Shown: positions 32,715 to 42,373, counted from the stretch's first letter. The stretch: 64,000 nt of DNA from Geomesophilobacter sediminis (GCF_016458275.1 NZ_JAEMHM010000012.1:62001-126000), one strand, 5' to 3'. Made by a program: numbers and translations. The notes: a model not told the origin generated them from the letters alone.

Positions 32715-35630
32715 CTACTTGTCGATATCCACCTTCCGCAAATACGTCACCGCCGGCTTGGTATTGAGATCCTCCAGGACGTGGTACCGGCGCGGGTCGG
32801 TGCGGGTCAGCTTCGATACCTGCGAATCGGGATCCAGCAGGTCGCCAAAGGTGAACACCCGGGTCGGACAGGTCTGGGCGCAGGCGGGCTGAATCTCTCC
32901 GTCACGGATCTTGCGCCGCTCCACAGCCGCCTGGAACTCGACCTGCCGGATCCGCTGCACGCAGAAGGTGCACTTTTCCATGACGCCGCGGGACCGGACC
33001 GTCACCTCCGGATTGAGCTGCAGATCGAGAGGGCGCTCCCAACGTATGTTGACCCAATTGAACCGCCGCACCTTGTACGGGCAGTTGTTGGAGCAGTAGC
33101 GCGTGCCGATGCAGCGGTTGTAGATCTGCGCGTTCAACCCCTCTTCGTTGTGCATGGCCGCGAAGACCGGGCATACCGGCTCGCACGGCGCCGCATCGCA
33201 ATGCTGGCAAGGCAGCGGAAGAAACCCGTAACCCATCTTGCTTCCCGGTTTCCGGTAGGGGGCGACCCGGATCCACGACATCTCCCGGCCATGACTGATG
33301 CGGGGGCCGCCGATCACCGCAATGTTGTTTTCGGCATAGCAGGCGACGGAACAGGCCCCGCAACCGATGCAGCGCTGCAGGTCGATCACCATCGCCCACC
33401 GGTGTGCCTTGTATTCCCGCTTGGGATAGAGGTCCTTCTCCTTGCGGTAGCCTTCCGGCAAAGGAAGGATCAGTTGGTCTCCCTCCCCAGGTGCCATCCG
33501 GCTTACTTCGCTCAACGGGGCCCACTGCACGATGTCGCGATGGTGCTGCTCGCGGTCAAGCATCGTATAGGCAGGGGATTCGCACCCGGCCGCTTTTCTG
33601 ATCCGGCAGGTCCCGAAGGCACCGCCGGTCGCAGGCGCTCCGGGAAGCAGATAGCTGCTGGCCCCCACTCCCTTGGCGATCCGCCCCAGCGCCTGATGCC
33701 CGAAACCAAAGGCGACCGCCGCAGTCTCCTCGCTCACCTCCTCGGTCACCCGAACCGGGAGTTGCACCTTTCCCGACGGCGTCTCCAGTTCGGCGACGTC
33801 TCCATCCGCTATGCCCAGCGCCTTCGCCTTGCCGGGATGCAGGTCGACCCAGTTGCCCCACATGATCGAGGTGAGCGGATCGGGGGCTTCCTGGATCCAG
33901 CCCCGGTTGGCCAGGCGTCCGTCGAAATGCAGTACGGAGCCCCAGAGCCAAAGCTGGGCCGTTGCCGCGTCGGCGGGGTGCGGCGGTGCTCCGGCACCGA
34001 AAATTTCGGCGGCCTTGGCGGCAAGAGTGACCCCCTTGCCAGCCCCCTCGGTTCCCCAGATCCCGCCGCTGCGCAGTGCGCTGGTCCAGAATGCCTCCGG
34101 CGCTTGCGGTGCTGCGGCTGGCCGCATCGCCTGCCAGTTCGCCTGGAGCCACCCTTGGAAATCCGCCGGCGATCCGCCTCCGCTTCTGGTCAGCGTTCGC
34201 CCCCCTCTCCGGGCCAATTCCAGGAACAGGTCCCCCGCGCCCATGGTGTCGTAGAGCCTCCCCATCGTCGGCTGCATGATCCCATTAACCCCAGGGTAAG
34301 GCGCGTACTCCCCCCAGCTTTCCAGGGGATAGTCGGTCGGCAGGACCCACTGGGCCGCCTGCGCCGTCTCGTCCATCATCGTCCCGAGGTAGACGATGGT
34401 GCCTGCGCGTTTCATGAGTGGTGCCAGTTCGGGGCGGCTGTAGAGAGGGTTGCACTCATGAACGAACAGGATGTCGTTTGGTCCGAGCGTGGTGAGAACG
34501 GCGCGCAGCTCTTCGTCGGTCGCGGCGTTGGATAGGGCGTGGGGGCGGGCGAAGTTCACGGTTTGCCCGATCCTTCCCGCGCCGTAGTTGAGCAGTGCCG
34601 CCGCCCCGGCTGCTTCCGCGGCGTCGAGCGACATGCTGCCCACCGGGCCGGCCAAGGCGACGCTGGCCGAAGCCGAGGTAAAGGCCTGCGCCAGTTCGGC
34701 GATCTTTTCCGGGGGCACTCCCGGGACCGCCGCGCCCCGCCCCAGGTAAGCGTTCAGGGCCGGAGCGACGGAAGAGAGATCCTGCTTCCCGTGGCCGATC
34801 GACGCCTTCAGGATCGCCGCCGCCACCAGGCGCACCGCGTCCGGCGGGACCTGGATGAATTCGTCCGCGTTGGCCGCGGTCATGGAGAGCCGGGGACCCA
34901 CATAGACGAACCGCCCCATCCTGGGACGCCCCAGCGGAGCTTGGGACCTGAGGGCATGCATCTGCGCGAACTGGCCGGCGTACTCCACCGGCGAGATCCA
35001 GCTCTCCAGGAAATCGGCGCCAAAGCTGATGATGAAGTCGCACCCGGACAGATCGTAGGAAGGGATGACCGGAAGTCCGAACAGCTCGCGATGGGCCCGT
35101 TTCAGGGGCTCGTAATTGAACCGCTCGTACCAGAGGAGCCGCCCGCCGAAGGCCTGCGCGAAGCCGCGCATCACCTCGGCAAGCGCCCCGGTCTGCAACC
35201 CGGAAAGAACGGCGGCTCTCCCTCCCCCGGCCAGCTGCTTGCCGAGAAAACCGAGCGCCTGTTCCCACGTCCCTTTCTGTTCGGGCCCCCCTTTGGGGCG
35301 ATAGGTTAGCGTCTGCAGCCGGTCCGGATCGTAAAGCCCCTGGACCGCCGACTGGCCGCGCGGGCAGAGGGTCCCCCGGTTGATCGGGTGCTGCGGGTTC
35401 CCCTCCGCCTTGGTGACCCGACCGTCGCGGTGCCAAAGCTGCAACCCGCAACCGGCAGGACACTCCCGGCAGGTGGTGGCAAAGAAGGACCACTCGCCCG
35501 GCTGGATCTGCTCGGGAGGGATCACCTGGGGAATCAGGCGGTTGACCACCTTTCGCTCGGCGGCGGTGGCGATGGCTACCCCGGTCCCTCCGGTGAGCCA
35601 TAAAAAAGTGCGACGGGAGATAGGCGACAT
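32715..35630 (-). CDS. actB: Alternative complex III iron-sulfur/molybdopterin-like subunit ActB
   Basis: A 971-residue protein with an N-terminal twin-arginine motif (SRRTFLWLTGG) for Tat export. Next comes a molybdopterin-oxidoreductase-like region with CRECPAGCGL, which in ActB binds a cluster but no molybdenum cofactor. The C-terminal domain has CIGCGACSVACYAE, CQHCDAAPCEPVCP, CIGTRYCSNNCPYKVRRF, CTFCVQRIRQ and CAQTCPTRV, enough for several [4Fe-4S]/[3Fe-4S] clusters. The start at 35630 has AAGGA seven bases upstream; upstream in-frame codons are not protein-like. It heads the respiratory operon and diverges from the TPP enzyme gene. The subunit passes electrons from quinol to ActA. Confidence 0.93.
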   Translation of the reverse strand: MSPISRRTFLWLTGGTGVAIATAAERKVVNRLIPQVIPPEQIQPGEWSFFATTCRECPAGCGLQLWHRDGRVTKAEGNPQHPINRGTLCPRGQSAVQGLYDPDRLQTLTYRPKGGPEQKGTWEQALGFLGKQLAGGGRAAVLSGLQTGALAEVMRGFAQAFGGRLLWYERFNYEPLKRAHRELFGLPVIPSYDLSGCDFIISFGADFLESWISPVEYAGQFAQMHALRSQAPLGRPRMGRFVYVGPRLSMTAANADEFIQVPPDAVRLVAAAILKASIGHGKQDLSSVAPALNAYLGRGAAVPGVPPEKIAELAQAFTSASASVALAGPVGSMSLDAAEAAGAAALLNYGAGRIGQTVNFARPHALSNAATDEELRAVLTTLGPNDILFVHECNPLYSRPELAPLMKRAGTIVYLGTMMDETAQAAQWVLPTDYPLESWGEYAPYPGVNGIMQPTMGRLYDTMGAGDLFLELARRGGRTLTRSGGGSPADFQGWLQANWQAMRPAAAPQAPEAFWTSALRSGGIWGTEGAGKGVTLAAKAAEIFGAGAPPHPADAATAQLWLWGSVLHFDGRLANRGWIQEAPDPLTSIMWGNWVDLHPGKAKALGIADGDVAELETPSGKVQLPVRVTEEVSEETAAVAFGFGHQALGRIAKGVGASSYLLPGAPATGGAFGTCRIRKAAGCESPAYTMLDREQHHRDIVQWAPLSEVSRMAPGEGDQLILPLPEGYRKEKDLYPKREYKAHRWAMVIDLQRCIGCGACSVACYAENNIAVIGGPRISHGREMSWIRVAPYRKPGSKMGYGFLPLPCQHCDAAPCEPVCPVFAAMHNEEGLNAQIYNRCIGTRYCSNNCPYKVRRFNWVNIRWERPLDLQLNPEVTVRSRGVMEKCTFCVQRIRQVEFQAAVERRKIRDGEIQPACAQTCPTRVFTFGDLLDPDSQVSKLTRTDPRRYHVLEDLNTKPAVTYLRKVDIDK

Positions 35631-35759
35631 CGACCGGTCCTTGTAATGAGAAAAAGAATCCCGAACCGGGGGCCCGGGATTGTCATTAAAAAATATCAAC
35701 CTGTTGTACCAACCAGCGAAACCTTGTCAAGGCGCAGGGTTCACCGCCCGGCCGCTCCA

Positions 35760-35787
35760 TTGACAAAAATTAAAGAGCTTTTAGACT
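35760..35787 (+). promoter_or_regulatory. Possible promoter for the TPP enzyme gene
   Basis: A perfect -35 box TTGACA (35760-35765) is followed after 16 bases by a weaker -10 box TAGACT (35782-35787). It lies 49 bases before the start at 35836, in an A+T-rich stretch of the divergent gap. Confidence 0.45.
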
Positions 35788-35835
35788 GCTACGAATTCAA
35801 ATCCGCCCATCATTAAAACGTAAAGGAGAGCTGAG

Positions 35836-37635
35836 ATGGCCACTACTTCCAGCGACTTTCTGGTGCAGCGTCTCTTTGATTGGGGAGTGCGCCGGGTCTA
35901 CGGTTATCCCGGTGACGGGATCAACGGGGTCATGGGCGCGCTGAACCGCGCCAAGGAAAAGGTCGAATTCGTTCAGGCCCGCCACGAAGAGGAGGCGGCC
36001 TTCATGGCCTGCGCCCACGCCAAGTTCACCGGCCAGGTCGGTATCTGCATGGCCACCTCCGGTCCCGGCGCGATTCATCTGCTCAACGGCCTCTACGACG
36101 CCAAGTTGGACCACCAGCCGGTGGTGGCCATCGTCGGCCAGCAGGCGAGCTCGGCGCTGGGGAGCGACTACCAGCAGGAGGTCGATCTCATCTCCCTTTA
36201 CAAGGACGTGGCCCACCATTACGTCCACATGGCGAGCACCCCCAGCCAGATCCGCCAGTTGATCGACCGCGCCATCCGGATCGCGCTCGCCGAGCAGACC
36301 GTGACCTGCGTCATCCTCCCCAACGACGTGCAGGAGATGGATGCGGTGGAATCCCCGGTGCGCAAACACGGCACCACCTTTACCGGGATCGGTTTCAGCA
36401 GACCGGAGGTGGTCCCCCGTCGGGAAGACCTGCGCCGTGCCGCCGACATCCTCAACAGCGGGCGCAAAGTGGCGATGCTGGTCGGCGCCGGAGCCCTCGG
36501 CGCCAGCGAAGAAGTCGCCGAAGCCGCGGAGCGGCTCGGGGCCGGAGTCGCCAAGGCCCTGCTCGGCAAGGCGGTCCTTCCCGACAACCTCCCTTTCGTC
36601 ACCGGCTCCATCGGTCTGCTCGGCACCAAGCCGAGCTGGGAGATGATGATGAACTGCGACACGCTGCTGATGGTCGGCAGCGGCTTCCCCTATTGCGAAT
36701 TCCTCCCCAAGGAGGGGCAGGCGCGCGGGGTGCAGATCGACCTCAACCCGCGCATGCTCGGCCTGCGCTACCCGATGGAGGTGAACCTCCAGGGAGACAG
36801 CAGTCTGACCTTGCGGGCGCTCATTCCCCTTTTGGAAAAAAAGAGCGACCGGCACTGGCGCGAGGGGATCGATAAGGGGGTTAAGGAGTGGTGGGAAATC
36901 ATGGAAGCGCGGGCGATGCTGCCGGCCAACCCGATCAACCCCCAGCGTCTCTTCTGGGAGTTGTCGCCCCAACTCCCGGAAAAGTGCATCCTCACCTGCG
37001 ACTCCGGTTCGGCCGCCAACTGGTACGCGCGTGACCTGAAGATCCGTCCCGGCATGATGGCCTCGCTCTCCGGCGGTCTCGCCACCATGTGCCCCGGTGT
37101 CCCTTATGCCATCGCCGCTAAGATGAACTACCCGGAGCGACCCGTCATCGCCATGGTCGGCGATGGCGCCATGCAGATGCTCGGGGTGAACGGGCTGATC
37201 ACCATCTCCAAGAACTGGCGCAGTTGGAGCAACCCGAACCTGGTGATCCTGGTGCTCAACAACCAGGATCTCAACCAGGTGACCTGGGAGCAGCGGGTCA
37301 TGAATGGCGATCCCAAGTTCGACGCCTCCCAGGATCTCCCGCAGTTCCCCTTCGCCCGCTACGCTGACCTGCTGGGGCTCAAGGGGATCGAGCTCAAGGA
37401 CCCGAGCCAGATCGGCGCGGCGTGGCAGGCGGCGCTGAGCGCGAACCGGCCGACGGTCATCGACGCGCACTGCGACCCCGATGTCCCGCCGCTGCCGCCG
37501 CATATCACCTTCGAACAGGCCAAGGGGTACCTTTCCTCGATCATGAAAGGGGATCCCAACCTCGGCGGCATCGTGAAACAATCGGCGCGCCAGATGATGT
37601 CGACCCTGCTGTCGCGAAACCACAACCACCGGTAA
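35836..37635 (+). CDS. Thiamine-pyrophosphate-dependent enzyme (pyruvate oxidase/acetolactate synthase family)
   Basis: A 599-residue TPP enzyme with three domains. The N-terminal PYR domain has the catalytic Glu in RHEEEAAFMACAHAK and ATSGPGAIHLLNGLYDAK; the central domain has LVGAGALGASEEVAEAAERL; the C-terminal PP domain has the TPP/Mg motif VGDGAMQMLGVNGL ending in LNNQDLNQVTWEQR. Overall it is closest to PoxB/PDC-like pyruvate dehydrogenase (quinone) and related carboligases, but I cannot tell the exact substrate. Good Shine-Dalgarno (AAAGGAGAG). Downstream, past a family B repeat, lies an enolase-superfamily gene, then an FAD/Fe-S dehydrogenase, so a metabolic operon is likely. Confidence 0.9.
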   Translation: MATTSSDFLVQRLFDWGVRRVYGYPGDGINGVMGALNRAKEKVEFVQARHEEEAAFMACAHAKFTGQVGICMATSGPGAIHLLNGLYDAKLDHQPVVAIVGQQASSALGSDYQQEVDLISLYKDVAHHYVHMASTPSQIRQLIDRAIRIALAEQTVTCVILPNDVQEMDAVESPVRKHGTTFTGIGFSRPEVVPRREDLRRAADILNSGRKVAMLVGAGALGASEEVAEAAERLGAGVAKALLGKAVLPDNLPFVTGSIGLLGTKPSWEMMMNCDTLLMVGSGFPYCEFLPKEGQARGVQIDLNPRMLGLRYPMEVNLQGDSSLTLRALIPLLEKKSDRHWREGIDKGVKEWWEIMEARAMLPANPINPQRLFWELSPQLPEKCILTCDSGSAANWYARDLKIRPGMMASLSGGLATMCPGVPYAIAAKMNYPERPVIAMVGDGAMQMLGVNGLITISKNWRSWSNPNLVILVLNNQDLNQVTWEQRVMNGDPKFDASQDLPQFPFARYADLLGLKGIELKDPSQIGAAWQAALSANRPTVIDAHCDPDVPPLPPHITFEQAKGYLSSIMKGDPNLGGIVKQSARQMMSTLLSRNHNHR

Positions 37636-37639
37636 TCTC

Positions 37640-37742
37640 CCCATACCACCCTCCCCTTCAAGGGAGGGCAAGGGTGGGGATGGGGTTCCTCACCAGGGTA
37701 CGCCCCCCATCCCCCTCCCAACCGCCCCCCTTGAAGGGAGAG
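37640..37742. repeat. Family B repeats, two units
   Basis: First unit: ACCACCCTCCCCTTCAAGGG then AGGGCAAGGGTGGGGATGGG (37646-37684). Second: CCCCCATCCCCCTCCCAACC then CCCCTTGAAGGGAGA (about 37703-37742), in the opposite sense. They fill the gap between the TPP enzyme and enolase-superfamily genes. Confidence 0.75.
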
Positions 37743-37764
37743 AGTTCTACAGGAGCGCTCGCCC

Positions 37765-38856
37765 ATGAAGCCTGGAGCCAAGATAGAGCGGGTCGTGGCG
37801 AAGGCCTACCGAATTCCGACCGAGCAGCCGGAGTCCGACGGTACCTACCGCTGGGAGTCCACTACCCTGGTCGTCGTGCACGCCGCCTGCGAAGGGGTCC
37901 GGGGGCTGGGGTACAGCTATGCCGATGAAGCTGCTGCCGTGCTGGTCCGGGACAAGCTGGCCGGGGCGGTAATCGGCAAGGACCCGATGCATCTCCCCGA
38001 ATGCTGGGAAGCCATGACCGGGGCGCTGAGAAATCTCGGTCTCCCGGGGGTAGGCATGCTCGCGGTCTCGGCACTGGATGCCGCGCTTTGGGACCTCAAA
38101 GCGAGACTATTAGAGCTCCCCCTGGTGGATCTCCTCGGCGCGGAACGACCGGCGGTGCCGGTGTACGGAAGCGGCGGCTTCACCTCCTATACCATCGAGC
38201 AGTTGCAGAAGCAGTTGGCAGGCTGGGTGGAACAGGGGATCCCGCGGGTGAAGATGAAGGTCGGCCGTGATCCGGGCGCGGATCCGGAACGGGTGGCCCA
38301 GGCGCGCGAGGCGATCGGGGTCTCGGCGGAGCTGATGGTCGACGCCAACGGCGGCTACCAGCGCAAGGAGGCCCTGGCCCTGGCGCAATACTATGACGAG
38401 CTGGACGTCCGCTGGTTCGAGGAGCCGGTCGATCACCGGGACCGCACCGGGCTGAGGCTCCTCCGGGACCGGATTCCCGCCGGGATGGAGGTGGCCGTCG
38501 GGGAATACGGCTTCACCCTCGATTACTTCCAGCGCCTGTTGGCTGACGGAGCAGTAGACGTCTTGCAGGCCGACGCGACGCGCTGCGGGGTGACCGGTTT
38601 CTTGCGCGCCGCCACCCTCGCGGAGCTTTACCGGGTCCCCTTTTCCGCGCACTGCGCCCCGGCGCTGCACCTGCACCTCTGCTGCGCGGCGCCGAATCTG
38701 CGCCACCTGGAATATTTTCACGACCACGTGCGGATCGAGCGGATGCTCTTTGATGGCGTCATCGGGCCGGTCCACGGCGAGCTGGCTCCGGACCGGACCC
38801 GGCCGGGAATGGGACTCGAATTCCGCGAGGAGGAGGCCCGCCGGTATCAGGTGTAA
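37765..38856 (+). CDS. Enolase-superfamily enzyme (mandelate racemase/muconate lactonizing type)
   Basis: A 363-residue protein. Catalytic signature of the MR/MLE fold: KxK (GIPRVKMKVGRD), metal ligands in LMVDANGGYQ, RWFEEPVDH and VGEYGFT, and a C-terminal His (PFSAHCAPALHLH). The fold abstracts a proton alpha to a carboxylate; members include acid-sugar dehydratases and dipeptide or galactarate epimerases. The KxK plus C-terminal His combination suggests an acid-sugar dehydratase or racemase, though the substrate cannot be read. AGGAGCG lies ten bases before the ATG. It shares an apparent operon with the downstream FAD/Fe-S dehydrogenase, hinting at hydroxy-acid or sugar-acid catabolism. 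Confidence 0.92.
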   Translation: MKPGAKIERVVAKAYRIPTEQPESDGTYRWESTTLVVVHAACEGVRGLGYSYADEAAAVLVRDKLAGAVIGKDPMHLPECWEAMTGALRNLGLPGVGMLAVSALDAALWDLKARLLELPLVDLLGAERPAVPVYGSGGFTSYTIEQLQKQLAGWVEQGIPRVKMKVGRDPGADPERVAQAREAIGVSAELMVDANGGYQRKEALALAQYYDELDVRWFEEPVDHRDRTGLRLLRDRIPAGMEVAVGEYGFTLDYFQRLLADGAVDVLQADATRCGVTGFLRAATLAELYRVPFSAHCAPALHLHLCCAAPNLRHLEYFHDHVRIERMLFDGVIGPVHGELAPDRTRPGMGLEFREEEARRYQV

Positions 38857-38865
38857 CCTTCGGCT

Positions 38866-38962
38866 CCCGCGCCCTTTGGGAGAGGGGCGGGGTGAGGGCG
38901 TGTCGAGCAGCGTCTTCTCTCACCGGCCCTCCGGGCTCCCTCACCCGGCGGGACAGGGACAA
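38866..38962. repeat. Family B repeat, diverged
   Basis: CTCCCGCGCCCTTTGGGAGA followed by GGGGCGGGGTGAGGGCG, then CACCGGCCCTCCGGGCTCCC. The palindrome and GTGAGG tail are kept with many changes. It lies between the enolase-superfamily and FAD/Fe-S dehydrogenase genes. Confidence 0.55.
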
Positions 38963-39026
38963 CGCACCGCACCAAAAACGCCGTACTCGGGCTTAAAGAG
39001 GCTTCGCTTACCCATCGGAGGGATAC

Positions 39027-41939
39027 ATGCCGCAGCCGGAGCAACAGGAAGAATTCGTCCGAGACAAATTGAATCCCGGCGCCCTCGAGGCCGAACTGAA
39101 ATACATGGCCGACGCCGAGGTACGCTTTGATTCCGCCAGCCGCGCCCTCTACGCCTCCGACGCCTCCAACTATCGGCAGATTCCGATCGGCGTCGTCATC
39201 CCCAAAAGCCGGGAGGCGGTCCTGAAGACGCTCGAGATCTGTCACCGCCACGGCGCCCCTGTCGTTTCCCGCGGCGGCGGCACCGGCCTTTGCGGCCAGA
39301 CCTGTAACGTCGCGGTCGTCATCGACCATTCCAAGTACCTGAACCGGATCCTCGAGATAGACCCCGAGCAGAGATACGCCCGGGTCGAGCCGGGAACCAT
39401 CCTCGACCACCTGAGGGACCAGACCGAGCACTTCCACCTCACCTTCGGTCCCGATCCCGCCACCCACAATCACAACACCTTCGGCGGGATGATCGGCAAC
39501 AATTCCTGCGGCGTCCATTCGGTCATGGCCGGCCGGACCGTCGACAACATTCTCGAACTCGAGGTGGTGACCTACGATGGCATCAGGATGACGGTCGGTC
39601 CCACCTCAGAGGCGGAACTGGAGCGGATCATCTCGGAAGGTGGCCGGCGCGGCGAAATCTACCGCGGGCTCAGGGAAATCCGGGACCGGTACGCGGACGC
39701 CATCCGCAAGCGCTATCCGCAGATCCCGCGCCGCGTTTCCGGCTACAACCTGAACGAGCTTCTTCCCGAGAAGGGATTCAACGTCGCCCATGCCCTGGTC
39801 GGTACCGAGGGAACCTGCGTCACCATCCTGGAGGCAAAGGTCCGGCTGGTGCACAGCCCCCCGGCACGCTCCATCCTGCTCCTCGGCTACCCGGACGTTT
39901 TCTCCGCTGGCGACCACGTCCCGGAAATCCTGAAGTTCAAGCCGGTCGGGCTGGAAGGGGTCGACGACCTTTTGGTCAAGTTCATCAGGAAAAAGGGACT
40001 CCACCCCGAGGACACCGAGCTGCTCCCGGAAGGGAAAGGGTGGTTGATTGCGGAGTTCGGCGGCGATACCAAGGAGGAGTCGGACCAAAACGCCCAAAAG
40101 GCGATGGACGCCTTGAAAAAGGTCAAGTCGCCGCCGAGCATGAAGCTCTTCACCGATCCGGCGGAAGAAAAGCGCGTCTGGGAGATGCGTGAGCAGGGGC
40201 TGGGCGCCACCGCCAACGTCCCCGGTGTTCCCTTGAGCTGGCCCGGTTGGGAGGATGCCGCGGTTTCCCCCGAGCGGGTCGGGGACTACCTGAGGGAGTT
40301 CAGGAAACTTCTGGACCAGCATGGGCTTATCGCAGCGCTCTATGGGCACTTCGGCGACGGCTGCATTCACTGCCGCATCACCTTCGACCTTTTTACCAAG
40401 CAGGGGTTGGAGAACTTCCGCAGTTTCCTGGAGGGTGCCACCGACCTCGTGGTCAAATACGGCGGCTCTTTTTCCGCCGAGCATGGTGACGGGCAGTCCA
40501 AGGCGATCTTTTTGGGCAAGATGTATGGCGAGGATCTCCTCGAAGCGTTCCGCACGTTCAAGAGCCTTTGGGACCCGCAGTGGAAGATGAACCCCGGCAA
40601 GGTGGTCGACCCCTACCAGCCGGAGCAGAACCTCCGTTTCGGCCCCGATTACAACCCGTGGCAGGCCGACACCCACTTCCGCTTTCTCGACGATCACGGC
40701 AACTTCTCGATGGCCACGTTGCGCTGCGTCGGGGTCGGAACCTGTCGCCGGACCCACGATGCCTTCATGTGCCCGAGTTTTCTGGCTACCCGCGAGGAAC
40801 TGCATACTACCCGGGGGCGCGCGCACCTTCTTTTCGAAATGTTCCGGGGCGATTTCGTCAAGGACGGCTGGCACAGCAAGGAGGTGCTGCAGGCTCTCGA
40901 GTTCTGTCTCTCCTGCAAGGGGTGCAAGGGGGAGTGCCCGGTCAACGTCGACATGGCCACCTACAAGGCGGAGTTCCTCTCTCATTACTACCGGCACCGG
41001 ATCCGCCCTTTTGCCGCCTATTCCATGGGGCTCATCGGCATCTGGGGGAGAGTCGGCGCCAAGATGCCGGGGCTGGCCAATTTCTTCGCGCAGACCCCGG
41101 TCCTGAAACATCTGCTGCGGGGGGTGGGGGGGATCACCCAGAAACGGGAGCTTCCCGTCTTTGCCCAGGAAACCTTCACCGACTGGTACCGGCGCAGCGG
41201 CAAGTGGTCCGATACTGCCGACGTGGTGCTTTATCCCGATATCTTCAACGACAGCTTCTATCCGGAGGTGCTTCACGCCGCGCTGGAGGTTCTGGAACGC
41301 TTCGGCTACCGGGTTACCGTCCCCGAAACACCGCCCCCGGCGGTGCGCCCCCCCATGGATTTCGGGATGCTCGACTATGCCAAGGCGCGCCTGATGGAGG
41401 CGGTCGGGATTCTCAGCCCGTACGTGCGCCGGGGGCTCCCGGTCGTGATCCTGGAGCCGAGCACGGCCGCGGTGTTCCGCGACGAGCTTCCCAACCTGTT
41501 TCCGCAGCACCAGGACGGCGAGCGGGTGACGAAACTCACCTTCCTGCTCGGCGAGTTCATCCTCCGGGAAAAGCTCCCTCCGCCCAAACTGGCCGGCTCC
41601 GCCCTGCTGCAGAGCCATTGTCATCAGAAGGCGGTCCTGGACGGCGAAGCGCCCCGGACGCTCCTCACCGCGATGGGGCTCTCCGTGTCCGAGCCGCAGA
41701 AGGGATGCTGCGGCATGGCGGGCTCTTTCGGGTTTGAATCCGGCAAATACGAGATCTCGATGAAGATCGCGGAAACCGCGCTGCTCCCCGCGGTGCGCCA
41801 GGCTCCCCCGGCGACCTACATCGTCGCCGACGGGTTCAGCTGCCGCACCCAGATCAGCGACGGCTGCCACCGCAAGGCCTTGCACAGCGCCGAACTGCTG
41901 CAGCTCGCTTTTGCCGCCGCCAAGGGAGGTCCTCCGTGA
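39027..41939 (+). CDS. FAD-binding/Fe-S D-lactate/glycolate-type dehydrogenase (GlcD plus GlcF-like fusion)
   Basis: A 970-residue protein. The first half is GlcD/Dld-like: the FAD_binding_4 domain (VVSRGGGTGLCGQTCNVAVV, PATHNHNTFGGMIGNNSCGV) and the FAD-oxidase C domain with GHFGDGCIHCR and FSAEHGDGQSKA. The second half carries a cysteine cluster CLSCKGCKGECPVNVDMATY for an Fe-S cluster and, near the end, LQSHCHQKAV and GCCGMAGSFGFE, the CCG-type cysteine-rich motif. Such fusions oxidise D-2-hydroxy acids and pass electrons to quinone or cytochrome. GGAGGG precedes the ATG. The next gene overlaps by GTGA. Substrate unknown; the enolase-superfamily neighbour suggests a hydroxy acid or sugar acid. 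Confidence 0.92.
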   Translation: MPQPEQQEEFVRDKLNPGALEAELKYMADAEVRFDSASRALYASDASNYRQIPIGVVIPKSREAVLKTLEICHRHGAPVVSRGGGTGLCGQTCNVAVVIDHSKYLNRILEIDPEQRYARVEPGTILDHLRDQTEHFHLTFGPDPATHNHNTFGGMIGNNSCGVHSVMAGRTVDNILELEVVTYDGIRMTVGPTSEAELERIISEGGRRGEIYRGLREIRDRYADAIRKRYPQIPRRVSGYNLNELLPEKGFNVAHALVGTEGTCVTILEAKVRLVHSPPARSILLLGYPDVFSAGDHVPEILKFKPVGLEGVDDLLVKFIRKKGLHPEDTELLPEGKGWLIAEFGGDTKEESDQNAQKAMDALKKVKSPPSMKLFTDPAEEKRVWEMREQGLGATANVPGVPLSWPGWEDAAVSPERVGDYLREFRKLLDQHGLIAALYGHFGDGCIHCRITFDLFTKQGLENFRSFLEGATDLVVKYGGSFSAEHGDGQSKAIFLGKMYGEDLLEAFRTFKSLWDPQWKMNPGKVVDPYQPEQNLRFGPDYNPWQADTHFRFLDDHGNFSMATLRCVGVGTCRRTHDAFMCPSFLATREELHTTRGRAHLLFEMFRGDFVKDGWHSKEVLQALEFCLSCKGCKGECPVNVDMATYKAEFLSHYYRHRIRPFAAYSMGLIGIWGRVGAKMPGLANFFAQTPVLKHLLRGVGGITQKRELPVFAQETFTDWYRRSGKWSDTADVVLYPDIFNDSFYPEVLHAALEVLERFGYRVTVPETPPPAVRPPMDFGMLDYAKARLMEAVGILSPYVRRGLPVVILEPSTAAVFRDELPNLFPQHQDGERVTKLTFLLGEFILREKLPPPKLAGSALLQSHCHQKAVLDGEAPRTLLTAMGLSVSEPQKGCCGMAGSFGFESGKYEISMKIAETALLPAVRQAPPATYIVADGFSCRTQISDGCHRKALHSAELLQLAFAAAKGGPP

Positions 41940-42373
41940 TCGCCAAGGCAAGCATCGCCAAGCACCCGATCCACCCCATGATCATGCCGCTGCCGCTGGG
42001 TCTCTGGGTCTTTGCCTTTATCTGCGACCTCGTCGCCCGCTACGTCGGCTTCGGACTTTGGGGGATCTTCGCCTTCTATAGCATGGGCGCCGGAGTGATC
42101 TTCGCGCTGATTGCCGCCCTCCCCGGCCTGGTCGACCTCTACTTCATGGACGACTGGAAGGTGAAGAAGATCGGGATCTGGCACATGAGCATCAACCTCG
42201 CCATCGTGGCGCTCTGTCTGATCAACCTGCGCTGGCGGTTCGCCTCGGCGCCCCGCCCCGGCCACCTCGTGCTCTCGGTGGTCTCGATCCTGCTCTTGAT
42301 CGTCTCCGGATGGTTGGGGGGCGAGATGGTGTACGTGCACCGCGCCGCGGTCGCGGAGCGGGGGGAGGAGTAG
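41936..42373 (+). CDS. DUF2231-type four-helix membrane protein
   Basis: A 145-residue integral membrane protein with four predicted helices. The N-terminal HPIHPMIMPLPLGLWVFAFI motif with paired histidines and the last helix segment GWLGGEMVYVHRAAV are characteristic of DUF2231 proteins, whose His pairs may bind haem, although this is unproven. It starts at a GTG that overlaps the dehydrogenase stop by GTGA, with AAGGGAGG upstream, so it is translated together with it. That coupling suggests it could be a membrane partner or electron acceptor for the dehydrogenase, which is an inference. Confidence 0.87.
   Translation: MIAKASIAKHPIHPMIMPLPLGLWVFAFICDLVARYVGFGLWGIFAFYSMGAGVIFALIAALPGLVDLYFMDDWKVKKIGIWHMSINLAIVALCLINLRWRFASAPRPGHLVLSVVSILLLIVSGWLGGEMVYVHRAAVAERGEE

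Noticed and set aside
25080-35630. Nitrite- or polysulfide-reductase operon (NrfD-type)
   Set aside because: NrfD-like and molybdopterin-like domains are present, but ActA, ActF and DUF3341 companions identify alternative complex III.
39606-41951. 781-codon minus-strand frame opposite the FAD/Fe-S dehydrogenase
   Set aside because: Overlaps a gene with clear FAD and Cys motifs; its own sequence has no family features and is a high-GC shadow.
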